Positions 15,304 to 24,736 are shown, numbered from the stretch's first letter. The stretch: 64,000 nt of DNA from Ancrocorticia sp047602305 (GCA_047602305.1 JASGHO010000001.1:2046001-2110000); one strand, 5' to 3'. Notes: generated by a model from the sequence alone, not told the origin. Numbers and translations are program-made.

Positions 15304-18300
15304 GATCCAAGACTAAACGTTCTGCCCCCAACTTTCTCCCCGTTGGACAACAGTGAAACAACCGGGCACGTATCACCGGCGGTTGCGTCAGACTCGGCCA
15401 GGTCGCCGTCGTCGTTCCACAGGATCCCCTCGGCAGAAACGGTGACCGCCGCTGGCGCCACCGAACCTCCGCCGCTCGCCTCGCCGTGCTGGCCCAGCGC
15501 GGTGGAAAGCATGAGCTTGATGCGGTTGAGTTGGTTGACTTCGGAGGCGCCGGGGTCGAAGTCGACGGCGACGATGTTGGCCTGCGGGTAGCGGTTGCGC
15601 AGGGCGCGGAACATGCCTTTACCGACGATGTGGTTGGGCAGGCAGGCGAAGGGCTGCGCGCAGATGATGTTGGGGCAGCCGTGTTCGATCATGTCCACCA
15701 TTTCGGCGGTGAGGTACCAGCCTTCGCCGGCCTGGTTGCCCATGGAGGCGATGTCCGTGGAGCGGGCGGCCATCTCGCGGATGTCGCGGTGCGGCTCGAA
15801 CTTGCCGTTGGTGGCGAGGAATGCGGCGCGGACCGGGTCCTCGTAGCGCTGCATCGCCCACAGGGCAAGCGGCATGAGCCAGCGCGATTTCCCGCCGATC
15901 CCGAGGTTCTCCTTATCCCACTTCGAGGAGGCCGCCGAGTTGTGGAAGAACTGCATGAGGCCCGGGAGTTCGGCCTCGCAGCCTTCTTCTTCGATGACGT
16001 CGACGGCGTGGTTGTTGGCGTCCGGATGGAACTTGACGAGGATTTCGCCCACCAGGCCCACGCGGGGTTTGCGCGGGATGTCGCGCAGTTTGAGGGCGTC
16101 GAATTCTCGCACGCACTCGCGCACGAGGCGGCGATAGGACATGCGCCCGCCCCAGTTCTCGGAGTAGCCCTCGCCGGTGAGCCACTGGGTGCAGATGGAG
16201 TCCCAGCGCTCGTAGAGTTCGCGGGCGGAGCCGGGGACGAGTTCGTAGGGACGTACGCGCAGCAGCATGGCTTGGAGCATGTCGCCGAGGACGATGGCCT
16301 GGATCGCCTTGTGTACCATCGGCATGGTGATCTCGAAGCCGGGGTTGTCCTCGAATCCCTGCACCGACGCGGCGATGACGGGTACCTGCTGGTAACCAGC
16401 GTCGCGCAGGCCCTTGCGCAGCAGCGCCGCGTAGTTGGTGGCACGGCACATGCCTCCGGTCTGGGTAATGACGACGGCGGTGCGATCCGGGTTCGAGCGC
16501 CCGCTCACGAACTCTTCGAGCAACTGGCCGATCACCACGATGGCCGGGTAACAGGCGTCATTGTTGACGTACTTGAGGCCGGTCTCCATGGACTCACGGC
16601 TGGTGCGTTCCAGCACCCGCACGTTGAAGCCCGCGCGCCGCAGCACCGGGGCCAGCAGCTTGAACTGGATGGGTGCCATCTGCGGTGCCAGGATCTCCCA
16701 CCCTTCTTCGCGCATCTGTTTGGTGTAAGCAACCCGGGACTTGATGTGGCCGGCCGCGGCCGCGCGATTCTCTTCGGCCGCGGCACGCTCGGCGGGGTCG
16801 GAGAGCGTTGCCGGGTCGAGGTCGGTGAGGGAGGCGGGATCAGCTTCGGCAAAGCCGACGGCGAGGCGGGCATCAAGGTCCGCTGGTACCTGCGTGGTGT
16901 CGAGGACTTCGGAGTTGACAGCAAGCCGTCCATGAGCTGCGCGCCTCCCCTCCAGGCCCTGGGCAACAACCGAGCCGTTCTCCTCGCCGCGCACTTCGCC
17001 GCTGGTCTGTGTCGCCTCCGCGCCCGTTTCCTCTGCATCTGCCGCATGCGACTCGCGTTCAGCGATCGCTGCGTCGAGTGAGCGCAGACGGATTTTGGCG
17101 GCGCCAAGGTTGGAGACCTCGTCGATCTTCAGCACGGTGTGGACATCGCCGCGGCCTTCCAGGATTTCCTGCACCTGGTCGGCGGTCACGGCGTCCACGC
17201 CGCACCCGAAGGAGTTGAGCTGCACCATCTCCAGGTTGGGTTCGTCGCCCACGCGAGCCGCCGCTTCATACAACCGCGAGTGATAGGACCACTGGTCGCG
17301 CACGCGCAGCGGGCGCTCCAAGCGCCCGTCGGCCACCGCATCCTCCGTGAGCACCCCCATGCCGAGACCATTGATGACCTCGGGAATACCGTGGTTGATC
17401 TCCGGATCAAGATGGTAGGGGCGGCCAGCGAGCACGATGCCACGCACGCCCCGCGCGCGCATCCACTCGATGTACTCCTCGCCCTTCTCCCTGATCTCAC
17501 GCTTGACCGCGGCGTCCTCCTCCCACGCGGCGTCGAGCGCCGCGCGCATCTCTGCCTCGGGAATATTCCACTCGGCAAACACCTCGGTGAGTCGCTTCGG
17601 CAGATACTCGCGGTTGCCGAGGTTAAGGAACGGGGTGAGGAGACGGAACTCGGGCACACTCGCACCGGCCCCCGCGCCGCCGTCGTCGCCCTTCTCGATG
17701 TTGTTGCGGATCACCTCGGGATAGGTGGCCACGACGGGGCAGTTGAAGTTGCCGTCCTGACCCTGGTACTGCTTCTGCTCGTAGGTGACGCACGGGTAGA
17801 AGACGGTGCTGATGCCCTTCTCACGCAGCGACTCGATATGGCCGTGCACCAGTTTCGCCGGGTAGCAGACGTTTTCTGACGGGATCGACTCCATGCCCTT
17901 CTCGAAGAGGTTGTGGTCCGAGCGGCCCGAGATCATGACGCGGAAGCCAAGCTGCGAGAGCAGCGTGAACCAGAAGGGGTAGTTTTCGTAGAGGTTGAGG
18001 ACGCGGGGGATGCCGATGTCGCCGCGGACGGCCTTCTTTTCGGTGAGGCGGCGGTAGCCGAAGATGCGCTTGTACTTCCAGTCGTACATGTTCGGCAGCT
18101 CGGATTTTTTGGGGATGCGCTCCAGCGAGGCGCCGCGCTCGCAGCGGTTGCCGGAGACGTGCCGCTCGCCGTTCGAGAACGTCGAGATCGTCATCTGGCA
18201 GTGGTTCTGGCACAGGCGGCAGGTCTTGCGGGTGGTCTCAACGCGGAAGTCCTCAAGGTCGGCAATCTGGGCGAGGGAGGATTCTTCGGCGACGACGACG

Positions 18301-20495
18301 TCCTGCACCTCACCTACGTCGTGGGTCGGCTCGGCGCCGATAGTAGCCGGAGCGGACGTACTGGAGAGAGCCGGGGCGCCGTCAGATTTCGTCGTCGGGC
18401 CCCTTCGGGGACAGTCGACTTCCTCATCCTTAGCCACGAGTGCGAACACTCGTGCTTCGGATTTCGTCGTCGTCGAATGTAAACGAGCCGTCAGGGCGGC
18501 ACCGAAGGCGCCCATGAGTCCGGCGATGTCCGGGCGGACCACCTCGCGGCCGGTCAGCAACTCAAAGGCGCGCAGCACCGAATCGTTGAGGAAGGTGCCG
18601 CCCTGGACCACCACCTTCGCGCCGAGATCCGAGGGGTCCTTGAGCTTGATGACCTTGTAGAGAGCGTTGCGGATGACGGAGTAGGAAAGGCCGGCGGAGA
18701 TGTCGCGGGGGTCCGCGCCCTCCTTTTGCGCCTGCTTGACCGAGGAGTTCATGAACACGGTGCAGCGGGTGCCGAGGTCCACCGGGGCCTCGGACTTCAT
18801 CGCCATCCGGGCGAAGGTCTGCACGTCGGTGCCCATGGTGGCGGCGAAGGTCTGGAGGAAGGAGCCGCAGCCCGAGGAGCAGGCCTCGTTGACGGAGATG
18901 GAATCCACCGCGTGGTCGCGTATGCTCAGGTACTTCATGTCCTGGCCGCCGATGTCGATGACGGAGGTGACGCCCGGCATCATGTGGTCGGCGGCGCGGA
19001 AATGCGCCATCGTCTCCACCACCCCCTCGTCCATCTGCAACGCCGCCATGACCAGGCCCTCGCCATAACCGGTAGCGCAGGAGCGCACGATGGTGGTGCC
19101 TGCGGGTAGCTCGCTGCGCACGCGGCGCACGATCTCCACCGCTGCGTTGACGGGATCGCCCTCGTTCGAGGCGTAGTGGGAGAAGACGATCTGGTCGAGT
19201 TCGTCGATCACCACGGCCTTGATGGTGGTGGATCCGGCGTCGATGCCGAGCCAGCAACGGCCGTGGGCCTGCTCGATCGGAACGCGCGGAACGGACTCGC
19301 GGGCGTGGCGGGTGAGGAACTCGGCGCGCTCTTCTTCCGTGGCAAAGAGGGGCCGCATGCGGGCGGACTCGGCGGCGATGGTGCCGCCGGAGAGGGCCTC
19401 GATGAGGGTGGCGATTGTTCGCGGGTAGTGGCCGGTGCGGGAGGGGTCGGCGGGGCGGGCAGGATTGGCGGGACGAGTGGGGTTGACCGGGCGAGCAGGG
19501 GCGATGGGATGGGAGGAATCGCGGGAGGAATGCGCGGAATCACTTGCGGGGGTGACGTCGGGCGAAAGCTGGGGAGCGCCGCCGTCGCCGTCGCTGCCTC
19601 GCAAACTCGGCGACTTCCTGGGGCGCGGCATCGACGGTGAACTCTCGTACTCTTGCTGCGCGGCGCCGTCGTCGACCCGACTCTCCGGGCGCACATGCTG
19701 CTGGCCCGCAAGCAGCGCCGCGCCGACAGCCACGTAGAGCTGCGCGTTCTCCGGCGTGATGAAGTTGCTGGCCTTCGGGAGGAGGTCCTCGTAGGCCCGG
19801 CGCAGCTGCGGGAGGAAGTGGAGCGGGCCGCCGAGAAACATGACGGTGCCGCGGATGGGGCGGCCGTTGGCGAGGCCGGCGATGGTTTGGGTGGCCACGG
19901 CGGTGAAGATGGAGGCGGCGAGGTCTTCGTGGGCGGCGCCCTGGTTGATGAGCGGCTGGAGGTCGGACTTGGCGAACACGCCGCAGCGCGAGGCGATCGG
20001 GTACAGCTGCGTGTGGTTCGCGGCGAGCCGGTCCAAACCGGCGGTGTCGGTGTGCAGCAGCGTGGCCATCTGGTCGATGAAGGCGCCCGTGCCGCCCGCG
20101 CAGGTACCGTTCATGCGCTGCTCCGGCGTGGGATGCAGGTAGGTAATCTTGGCGTCTTCGCCGCCGAGTTCAATGACGACGTCGACGTCCGGGTGCAGTT
20201 GCCGGGTCGCTTCCGTTCCCGCAATGACCTCCTGGACGAAAGCCGCGCCCATCGCCTTCGCCACAGAGAAACCACCCGAACCGGTCACCGCCGCGTGCAG
20301 GCGCGCCTCGGGATGGGCGCGCCGGATGTCCTGGAGCAGGCGGACGAGCTCGCCGCGGACGTCCGCGTTGTGGCGGCGGTAGTCCGAAAAGACGACTCGG
20401 CGGCCGCGCAGGAGCACAGCCTTGACGGTGGTGGAACCGATGTCGATTCCAAGCTGGTACATAGGTTCGACGACTGGTGAAGAGTGAGCATCCAT
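15300..20495 (-). CDS. Giant acyl-CoA dehydratase activase-related protein (BadF/BadG ASKHA x2, DUF2229)
   Basis: 1731 residues. Two ASKHA ATPase domains of the 2-hydroxyglutaryl-CoA dehydratase activator type: GIDIGSTTVKAVLL near residue 14 and GIDAGSTTIKAVVI near 414. Cysteine motifs include GTCAGGTGAF, EACSSGCGSF and CRLCQNHC (near 758). The C-terminal half holds DUF2229/HgdB-like parts (ENYPFWFTLLSQLG, NVCYPAKLVHGH, VNNDACYPAIVVIGQL, ITQTGGMCRATNYA). Related activators couple ATP hydrolysis to low-potential electron transfer from a [4Fe-4S] cluster; the substrate of the giant fused type is unknown. Low-complexity inserts lie at about 270-365, 685-765, 1165-1270 and near the C-terminus. 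One holds the mobile 75-bp element. ATG 20495 follows AAGGAG 11 nt away. Coupled to pyrE, divergent from TetR. Confidence 0.88.
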   Translation of the reverse strand: MDAHSSPVVEPMYQLGIDIGSTTVKAVLLRGRRVVFSDYRRHNADVRGELVRLLQDIRRAHPEARLHAAVTGSGGFSVAKAMGAAFVQEVIAGTEATRQLHPDVDVVIELGGEDAKITYLHPTPEQRMNGTCAGGTGAFIDQMATLLHTDTAGLDRLAANHTQLYPIASRCGVFAKSDLQPLINQGAAHEDLAASIFTAVATQTIAGLANGRPIRGTVMFLGGPLHFLPQLRRAYEDLLPKASNFITPENAQLYVAVGAALLAGQQHVRPESRVDDGAAQQEYESSPSMPRPRKSPSLRGSDGDGGAPQLSPDVTPASDSAHSSRDSSHPIAPARPVNPTRPANPARPADPSRTGHYPRTIATLIEALSGGTIAAESARMRPLFATEEERAEFLTRHARESVPRVPIEQAHGRCWLGIDAGSTTIKAVVIDELDQIVFSHYASNEGDPVNAAVEIVRRVRSELPAGTTIVRSCATGYGEGLVMAALQMDEGVVETMAHFRAADHMMPGVTSVIDIGGQDMKYLSIRDHAVDSISVNEACSSGCGSFLQTFAATMGTDVQTFARMAMKSEAPVDLGTRCTVFMNSSVKQAQKEGADPRDISAGLSYSVIRNALYKVIKLKDPSDLGAKVVVQGGTFLNDSVLRAFELLTGREVVRPDIAGLMGAFGAALTARLHSTTTKSEARVFALVAKDEEVDCPRRGPTTKSDGAPALSSTSAPATIGAEPTHDVGEVQDVVVAEESSLAQIADLEDFRVETTRKTCRLCQNHCQMTISTFSNGERHVSGNRCERGASLERIPKKSELPNMYDWKYKRIFGYRRLTEKKAVRGDIGIPRVLNLYENYPFWFTLLSQLGFRVMISGRSDHNLFEKGMESIPSENVCYPAKLVHGHIESLREKGISTVFYPCVTYEQKQYQGQDGNFNCPVVATYPEVIRNNIEKGDDGGAGAGASVPEFRLLTPFLNLGNREYLPKRLTEVFAEWNIPEAEMRAALDAAWEEDAAVKREIREKGEEYIEWMRARGVRGIVLAGRPYHLDPEINHGIPEVINGLGMGVLTEDAVADGRLERPLRVRDQWSYHSRLYEAAARVGDEPNLEMVQLNSFGCGVDAVTADQVQEILEGRGDVHTVLKIDEVSNLGAAKIRLRSLDAAIAERESHAADAEETGAEATQTSGEVRGEENGSVVAQGLEGRRAAHGRLAVNSEVLDTTQVPADLDARLAVGFAEADPASLTDLDPATLSDPAERAAAEENRAAAAGHIKSRVAYTKQMREEGWEILAPQMAPIQFKLLAPVLRRAGFNVRVLERTSRESMETGLKYVNNDACYPAIVVIGQLLEEFVSGRSNPDRTAVVITQTGGMCRATNYAALLRKGLRDAGYQQVPVIAASVQGFEDNPGFEITMPMVHKAIQAIVLGDMLQAMLLRVRPYELVPGSARELYERWDSICTQWLTGEGYSENWGGRMSYRRLVRECVREFDALKLRDIPRKPRVGLVGEILVKFHPDANNHAVDVIEEEGCEAELPGLMQFFHNSAASSKWDKENLGIGGKSRWLMPLALWAMQRYEDPVRAAFLATNGKFEPHRDIREMAARSTDIASMGNQAGEGWYLTAEMVDMIEHGCPNIICAQPFACLPNHIVGKGMFRALRNRYPQANIVAVDFDPGASEVNQLNRIKLMLSTALGQHGEASGGGSVAPAAVTVSAEGILWNDDGDLAESDATAGDTCPVVSLLSNGEKVGGRTFSLGS
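19591..19677 (-). repeat. 75-bp-type intragenic element, single copy in activase
   Basis: Aligns with each 75-bp unit at 63533-63757 at about 56 of 73 positions and in the same reading frame. On the minus strand it encodes QEYESSPSMPRPRKSPSLRG against QEHESSLSMPRSRMSQSPRG. Flanked by an exact GGCGCCGTCGTCG at 19662-19674. Confidence 0.85.
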
Positions 20496-20548
20496 GGTCG
20501 TGGTTTCTCCTTGTTGACTTGCTCAGCATCGTAAAGAAGGTTTTTCTG

Positions 20549-20574
20549 AATTTCTACAGTGATGAAATTAGACT
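20549..20574. promoter_or_regulatory. Candidate TetR operator and leaderless promoter
   Basis: Inverted repeat AATTTC-N9-GAAATT (20549-20569) in the 85-bp divergent region. It abuts TAGACT (20569-20574), which ends 6 nt before the TetR ATG. The position suits autorepression and control of the activase. Confidence 0.5.
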
Positions 20575-20580
20575 GGGAAC

Positions 20581-21381
20581 ATGAGTGATGACGAAGGCAG
20601 AACCGCGATATCCCGCGGAAAATCTCAGAGCCCACAGCCTGGGACCAAGGAACTAGGCACTGAAAATAACGATGAGCCGAGAACGAGCGGCAATCACAAC
20701 AAAGCACGCGACAAGGCACGCGGGCCTCAGGCACGACGCGACAAGGCACGCGGACCCCAGGCAAAACGCGGCGAGATTCGCGACCGTATCCGAGAGGCCG
20801 CCCGTGAAGAATTCATCGAGAAGGGGTACGACGGCACGACGATCCGCAATGTCGCCAGACGTGCCGGATGCGATTCCGCGATGGTTTCCTACTACTTCGG
20901 TGCCAAACAACGCCTCTTTCGCGACTGCTTCAACATCCCGCTAGACCCCGCGGAACTAATCCTCTCGGTGCTCGCCGAGGGACCGCAGGGAGCCGGCGAA
21001 CGAATGATCCGCCAAGCCCTCAACCTCTACGAAGAGCAAATCACCGCAGACACCATGCGCATCCTCATGACAGCCCTCATCACCGACGTCACCACATCCC
21101 AGCGCTTCCGCAACTACGTCCGCCATGAAATCCTGGAGAACCTCCGGATCACACTCGGCGCCCCGCCACAATTCGCCGAGGAAATCGAACTCGCCATCTC
21201 CACCATGTACGGCTTCGCCACCATGCGTTACATCGTCCGGCTGGAACCCATCGCCTCAATGCCCACCGAGCGTGTGGTGCGCGAGCTGGCGCCGGTGCTT
21301 CAGTATCGCGTCGAACGAGTGTTTGCGCTCATCCAAAGAAACGAGGAATTGGCTCAACTGAGGGCGGGAACGGGGCGATGA
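20581..21381 (+). CDS. TetR family transcriptional regulator
   Basis: 266 residues. The TetR DNA-binding domain spans about 62-115 (REAAREEFIEKGYDGTTIRN, SAMVSYYFGAKQRLFRDCF). The C-terminal ligand domain is of the TetR_C-type seen in actinobacteria. An unusual basic, polar N-terminal extension of about 60 residues holds a 30-bp direct repeat (20707-20766) encoding two DKARGPQA units. ATG 20581 has no Shine-Dalgarno but TAGACT 6 nt upstream. If the real start were further inside the gene, the extension would be absent. It is divergent from the activase and probably regulates it; the ligand is unknown. Confidence 0.88.
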   Translation: MSDDEGRTAISRGKSQSPQPGTKELGTENNDEPRTSGNHNKARDKARGPQARRDKARGPQAKRGEIRDRIREAAREEFIEKGYDGTTIRNVARRAGCDSAMVSYYFGAKQRLFRDCFNIPLDPAELILSVLAEGPQGAGERMIRQALNLYEEQITADTMRILMTALITDVTTSQRFRNYVRHEILENLRITLGAPPQFAEEIELAISTMYGFATMRYIVRLEPIASMPTERVVRELAPVLQYRVERVFALIQRNEELAQLRAGTGR

Positions 21382-21436
21382 ACTGGAAGAGGACGGCGAG
21401 CGTGAACAGGCCGGCCCATCAACTTTCCACGAGAGG

Positions 21437-22393
21437 CTAGCTTTCCTGTGCTGGCTCAGCCTCCGGCAGCAGCTCGCGCCCGATAGTGAGCGCGTAGCCC
21501 ATCCCTTGTTCGATGACGACACCCGTCCGCTCACCAAGTATCTCGCCCACCTCGGCGAGACCGACCGTCGCTACCTGACCGACGTGTCCCGACTTCAATA
21601 GGCTCACGGGCGAGACGAAGAGTTGGAGAAGGTCGGTGGGTAAGGTGCTCGCACCAGCAATCGCACCGCTGCTCCCCCATCCACCGGTGTGGAAAAATGT
21701 GCGGCCTGACAGCTCTTTGACAGCCTGCTCCGCGGATATCCCGCTTGTGCTGGCACGCGCAAGAAACAGTACCGTTTCAATAGTTTCGGCGAGCGGTTCC
21801 AGTTCCGCGACAGGCAAGAAGCAAAGCTGTTCCTCCAAGCCATAAAGCCAGAATCCTGCACATTCCAGTCCGCTCTTCAGCCCCTCATCGAGGAGGGTAA
21901 GAAGGCGCCCGCGCGTCACCGTGAGCCCATGCTGCTGTGCTCCAGCGGGGCCACCGAGTTGCCTCATGAGCGCTCCGGGACTCAGGAAAATATGGATTGC
22001 GCCGTTGATGAGAGGCGAGGATTCACCTTGCGGTCCAGTGACGACCGGACATGCAACCACACTATCCCAATGCCCGATTGGGTCTACTTTGGCACGAACC
22101 GACCTCGCAGAATCGCGAGAAACGGACGTGGGGACAGCAGGTAGAACATCACAATTCGCGGTGGTTGGCGTCGTCGTCCTTACAAACCGATCACTCTCCA
22201 CCGGGACGAGCGGCGTGGCACCCAAACTTGGCACACTCGCGCTGTCCGAGCCAAGCGGACGCAAGTCGAGGCCGCTCGCCGGGTCAAAAGCTCCAGCGGC
22301 GAGGTCACCAGCAGTGCTCGCTGATTCAACCGCGGCGTTGTCACGTTCACCGTGCCCGTTCTCTCCGGGCGCAGGATCAAAGGTGTTGGACAT
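21437..22393 (-). CDS. Hypothetical protein, low-complexity N-terminal third
   Basis: 318 residues, no family recognised. Residues 1-100 are Ala/Ser/Pro/Asp-rich and look like a disordered tail. From about 105 a soluble alpha/beta-type region begins (WDSVVACPVVTGPQGESSP, IHIFLSPGALMRQLGG, GFWLYGLEEQLCFLPVAELE). ATG 22393 has GAAGG upstream. No signal peptide or transmembrane helix is seen. It stands between a TetR gene (convergent) and an SDR gene (same strand, about 150 bp upstream). Confidence 0.6.
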   Translation of the reverse strand: MSNTFDPAPGENGHGERDNAAVESASTAGDLAAGAFDPASGLDLRPLGSDSASVPSLGATPLVPVESDRFVRTTTPTTANCDVLPAVPTSVSRDSARSVRAKVDPIGHWDSVVACPVVTGPQGESSPLINGAIHIFLSPGALMRQLGGPAGAQQHGLTVTRGRLLTLLDEGLKSGLECAGFWLYGLEEQLCFLPVAELEPLAETIETVLFLARASTSGISAEQAVKELSGRTFFHTGGWGSSGAIAGASTLPTDLLQLFVSPVSLLKSGHVGQVATVGLAEVGEILGERTGVVIEQGMGYALTIGRELLPEAEPAQES

Positions 22394-22543
22394 TCATGCC
22401 TTCAGTTCTCGGATGGGAATCATGAGTTCGTAGGAATGGTTCAGCGGGCAGTTGCGCCTCAGAGAGCGGCTACGCCAGCGGCTATGCTCGCTTCACGTTA
22501 GAAATTAGTTTGGGAAGTGGCGGGCTTCGACAAGTTGCGCACG

Positions 22544-23314
22544 TCAGTCGCCGCGGCCCGAGAGGCCCGGACCTGCGAACCGACGGATCAAACTGCGCGG
22601 CGCCAACCGTAGGATAGCGGCCGCCGTGCGGTAACGCAGCGTCGGGGTGACGATCACGGTGCCGCGGCGGACGCCGTCGATCGCGGCACGAGCCACCGTA
22701 TTCGCCGAGGAAAAAGCAAAACTGGGCCACTGAGTGGAGTCCACGTTCGAACGCTCGTGGAACTCCGTGTGCACAAGCCCGGGGCATACGGCGGTTACCG
22801 TCACGCCGGTCCCCGCCAGTCGTGCAGCAAGTCCCTCGGTAAACGTCCTCACCCAGGCCTTGTGCGCCGAGTAGCTGCCCTGCGCGGTCAGCGCCGTCAT
22901 CGACGCAACGTTGAGGATCCCGCCGTAGCCGCGCCGCGACATCGCATCCGCCGCCGCATGGCAGGTGATGAGGACCGCGCGCACCATCGTGTTCAGCCCT
23001 TGCAGCTCTCGGTTGAGCGAACCACCCACAAAATCCTGTCCAAGACCAAACCCGGCATTGTTGACGAGCAGACCAATCGGGCGATCTTCCGCGCGCACGC
23101 GCGCCGCAACCGCAAGCGCGCCCTCCATCGTGGACAGATCCGCGGACAGCACCTCGACCCGGACGCCCGCGATCTGCCGCATCTCCTCGGCAATCTTCTC
23201 CAGACGTTCCTTGTTACGAGCCACCAAAACAAGATCATTCTTCTCGGCGGCCAGTTCCCAGGCGATCTCCAGGCCGATGCCCGACGTCGCGCCGGTGATA
23301 AGTGCGGTTCCCAT
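22544..23314 (-). CDS. Short-chain dehydrogenase/reductase (SDR)
   Basis: 256 residues, classical SDR. The NAD(P) motif TGATSGIG is at residues 8-15, NNAG near 91, and the catalytic Ser plus YSAHK near 140-155; the PG motif appears in AVCPGLVHTEF. It resembles the DltE/YqjQ-type oxidoreductases of unknown substrate. The presence of Arg in LVARNKERL after the second strand suggests NADPH preference. ATG 23314 has no Shine-Dalgarno but a TACGCT box 6 nt upstream. Confidence 0.92.
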   Translation of the reverse strand: MGTALITGATSGIGLEIAWELAAEKNDLVLVARNKERLEKIAEEMRQIAGVRVEVLSADLSTMEGALAVAARVRAEDRPIGLLVNNAGFGLGQDFVGGSLNRELQGLNTMVRAVLITCHAAADAMSRRGYGGILNVASMTALTAQGSYSAHKAWVRTFTEGLAARLAGTGVTVTAVCPGLVHTEFHERSNVDSTQWPSFAFSSANTVARAAIDGVRRGTVIVTPTLRYRTAAAILRLAPRSLIRRFAGPGLSGRGD

Positions 23315-23320
23315 GGGTCA

Positions 23321-23326
23321 AGCGTA
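23321..23326 (-). promoter_or_regulatory. Leaderless -10 box of SDR gene
   Basis: TACGCT on the minus strand, 6 nt before ATG 23314. Confidence 0.55.
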
Positions 23327-23360
23327 ACGGTAGGTCGCCGCGGACGCCGATATCGTTCGC

Positions 23361-23453
23361 GGGTGACGATTCGTGGGGGAGGATTTGTGGGTAACGATTC
23401 GTGGGTGACGATTCGCGCGCGGGTGACGATTCGCGGGGGAGGATTCGTGCGCG
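23361..23453. repeat. Degenerate GGGTGACGATTCG tandem repeats
   Basis: Alternating GGGTGACGATTCG and GGGGGAGGATTCGT-like units, about six copies, non-coding. Confidence 0.75.
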
Positions 23454-23460
23454 GCGAGGA

Positions 23461-23532
23461 GATTTTCAACTTTGCCAGGAGACCCTATCTGTGAAATACG
23501 TACAGATAGGGTCTCCTCAGCGAGTTGAAATC
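23461..23532. repeat. 72-bp palindrome with 16-bp perfect inner stem
   Basis: AGGAGACCCTATCTGT (23477-23492) and ACAGATAGGGTCTCCT (23502-23517) pair perfectly. The outer arms GATTTTCAAC and GTTGAAATC pair with one bulge. It stands between divergent genes, so a terminator role is unlikely. Confidence 0.85.
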
Positions 23533-23816
23533 GCGCCACACGTGCGCCAGAGGTACAGGCCGTGCAGGATTTCAGAGATTTCTTCACTACATCCGGATGT
23601 GGCCCTCAGACTCGTAGCCGCACACGATTCGACACCCCAATCAATTGGCGCGGCGACATTATCCACATCTGCGGCGTCCACCCCACAGAATCCATCGTCC
23701 AAATGATTGATTTCTCGCTCAGTGTGATGTGGGATGCGGGTTTCGGGTGTTGCGGAGGGTAGTGAGATCAAGGTTCGCACACTAGTCGATGCAAACATCT
23801 CACAGAATCCATCGTC

Positions 23817-23822
23817 TAGGCT
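23817..23822 (+). promoter_or_regulatory. Leaderless -10 box of xth
   Basis: TAGGCT, 7 nt before ATG 23830, no Shine-Dalgarno. Confidence 0.6.
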
Positions 23823-23829
23823 GGTTCCC

Positions 23830-24636
23830 ATGAAGATTGCGACGTGGAACATCAATTCAATTCGAGCTCGCGCCGATCGTGCGCTGGGCGTTCTGGACCG
23901 CTGGGACCTCGACGTGCTGCTGCTGCAGGAGACCAAGTGCAAGCCCGAGCAGTTCCCCGTCAAGGCTTTCGAGGAGGCCGGATACGAGGTCGCGGCGGCC
24001 GGGCTGAGCCAGTGGAATGGCGTCGCCATCGTCTCTCGGGTGGGACTGGAGAACGTACGCACCTCCTTCCCCGGGCAGCCAGGTTTCGCGAAGGAGGATG
24101 CGGACGGCAATCTTGTCGGCGAGCCGGTCGTTGAGGCGCGCGCCATCGGCGCCACCTGCGGCGGCGTGGACGTGTGGAGCCTCTACATCCCCAACGGCCG
24201 CGCGCTGAATGACGCGCACTACCGCTACAAGCTGGAGTTCCTCGACAAGTTGAAGGACGCCACCGGCGCGTGGCTCGCCGAGAATCCGGGCCAACAGTTG
24301 CTGCTCGGCGGGGATTGGAACGTCGTCCCTACCGACGACGACGTCTGGGATGTCAACGCCTTCGAGATCTACGTGACCGAACCCGAGCGGGCTGCATTCC
24401 GCGCCTTCGGTGAGGTCGGAATGCGCGAAGTAACGCGCGACGCCGACGGCGCCTCCTACACCTTCTGGGACTACCAGCGCCTGCGCTTCCCCAAGAACGA
24501 GGGCATGCGCATCGACTTCGCGTGGAGCTCCCCTGCCTTGGCGGAACGTGTTTCCGCCGCGCACATCGACCGCGACGAGCGCAAGGGCAAGGGCGCGTCC
24601 GATCATGTGCCCGTCATCGTCGAGATCGCGGACTGA
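23830..24636 (+). CDS. xth: Exonuclease III / AP endonuclease
   Basis: Mg-dependent repair nuclease of the EEP fold that cuts at abasic sites and degrades 3' ends. 268 residues, normal length. Catalytic signatures are MKIATWNINSIR, LLLQETK, GGDWNVVPT, SYTFWDYQ and the last-strand GASDHVPV. The frame is open to 23734, but ATG 23830 gives the exact family start and has the TAGGCT box. A bidirectional-type hairpin at 24684 ends it. Confidence 0.95.
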   Translation: MKIATWNINSIRARADRALGVLDRWDLDVLLLQETKCKPEQFPVKAFEEAGYEVAAAGLSQWNGVAIVSRVGLENVRTSFPGQPGFAKEDADGNLVGEPVVEARAIGATCGGVDVWSLYIPNGRALNDAHYRYKLEFLDKLKDATGAWLAENPGQQLLLGGDWNVVPTDDDVWDVNAFEIYVTEPERAAFRAFGEVGMREVTRDADGASYTFWDYQRLRFPKNEGMRIDFAWSSPALAERVSAAHIDRDERKGKGASDHVPVIVEIAD

Positions 24637-24683
24637 GTAAGCGCGAGCTGAGTAAGCGCGAGCTGAAGGGCAAGCACGAAAAA

Positions 24684-24721
24684 GGGCTAGCTGCTCGTCA
24701 TTTCTGACGATCGGCTAGCCC
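24684..24721. terminator. Bidirectional terminator between xth and HAD gene
   Basis: GGGCTAGC...CTCGTCA, TTTC loop, TGACGA...GGCTAGCCC. Lies between convergent genes. Just before it, CTGAGTAAGCGCGAG occurs twice in tandem around the xth stop. Confidence 0.8.
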
Positions 24722-24736
24722 GACTTGTCCGTGAAA

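Larger units (their letters stand above)
23315..23829. other. 515-bp intergenic region with repeats
   Basis: No convincing gene. It holds imperfect GGGTGACGATTCG-type tandem repeats (23361-23453), a strong palindrome (23461-23532), and a direct repeat CACAGAATCCATCGTC at about 23686 and 23800. It carries the divergent promoters of the SDR (TACGCT at 23321-23326, minus strand) and xth. Confidence 0.6.

Noticed and set aside
20285..20764. ORF spanning the activase/TetR divergent region on the minus strand
   Set aside because: Overlaps both starts in another frame; low-complexity Arg/Cys/Ser translation with no domain.
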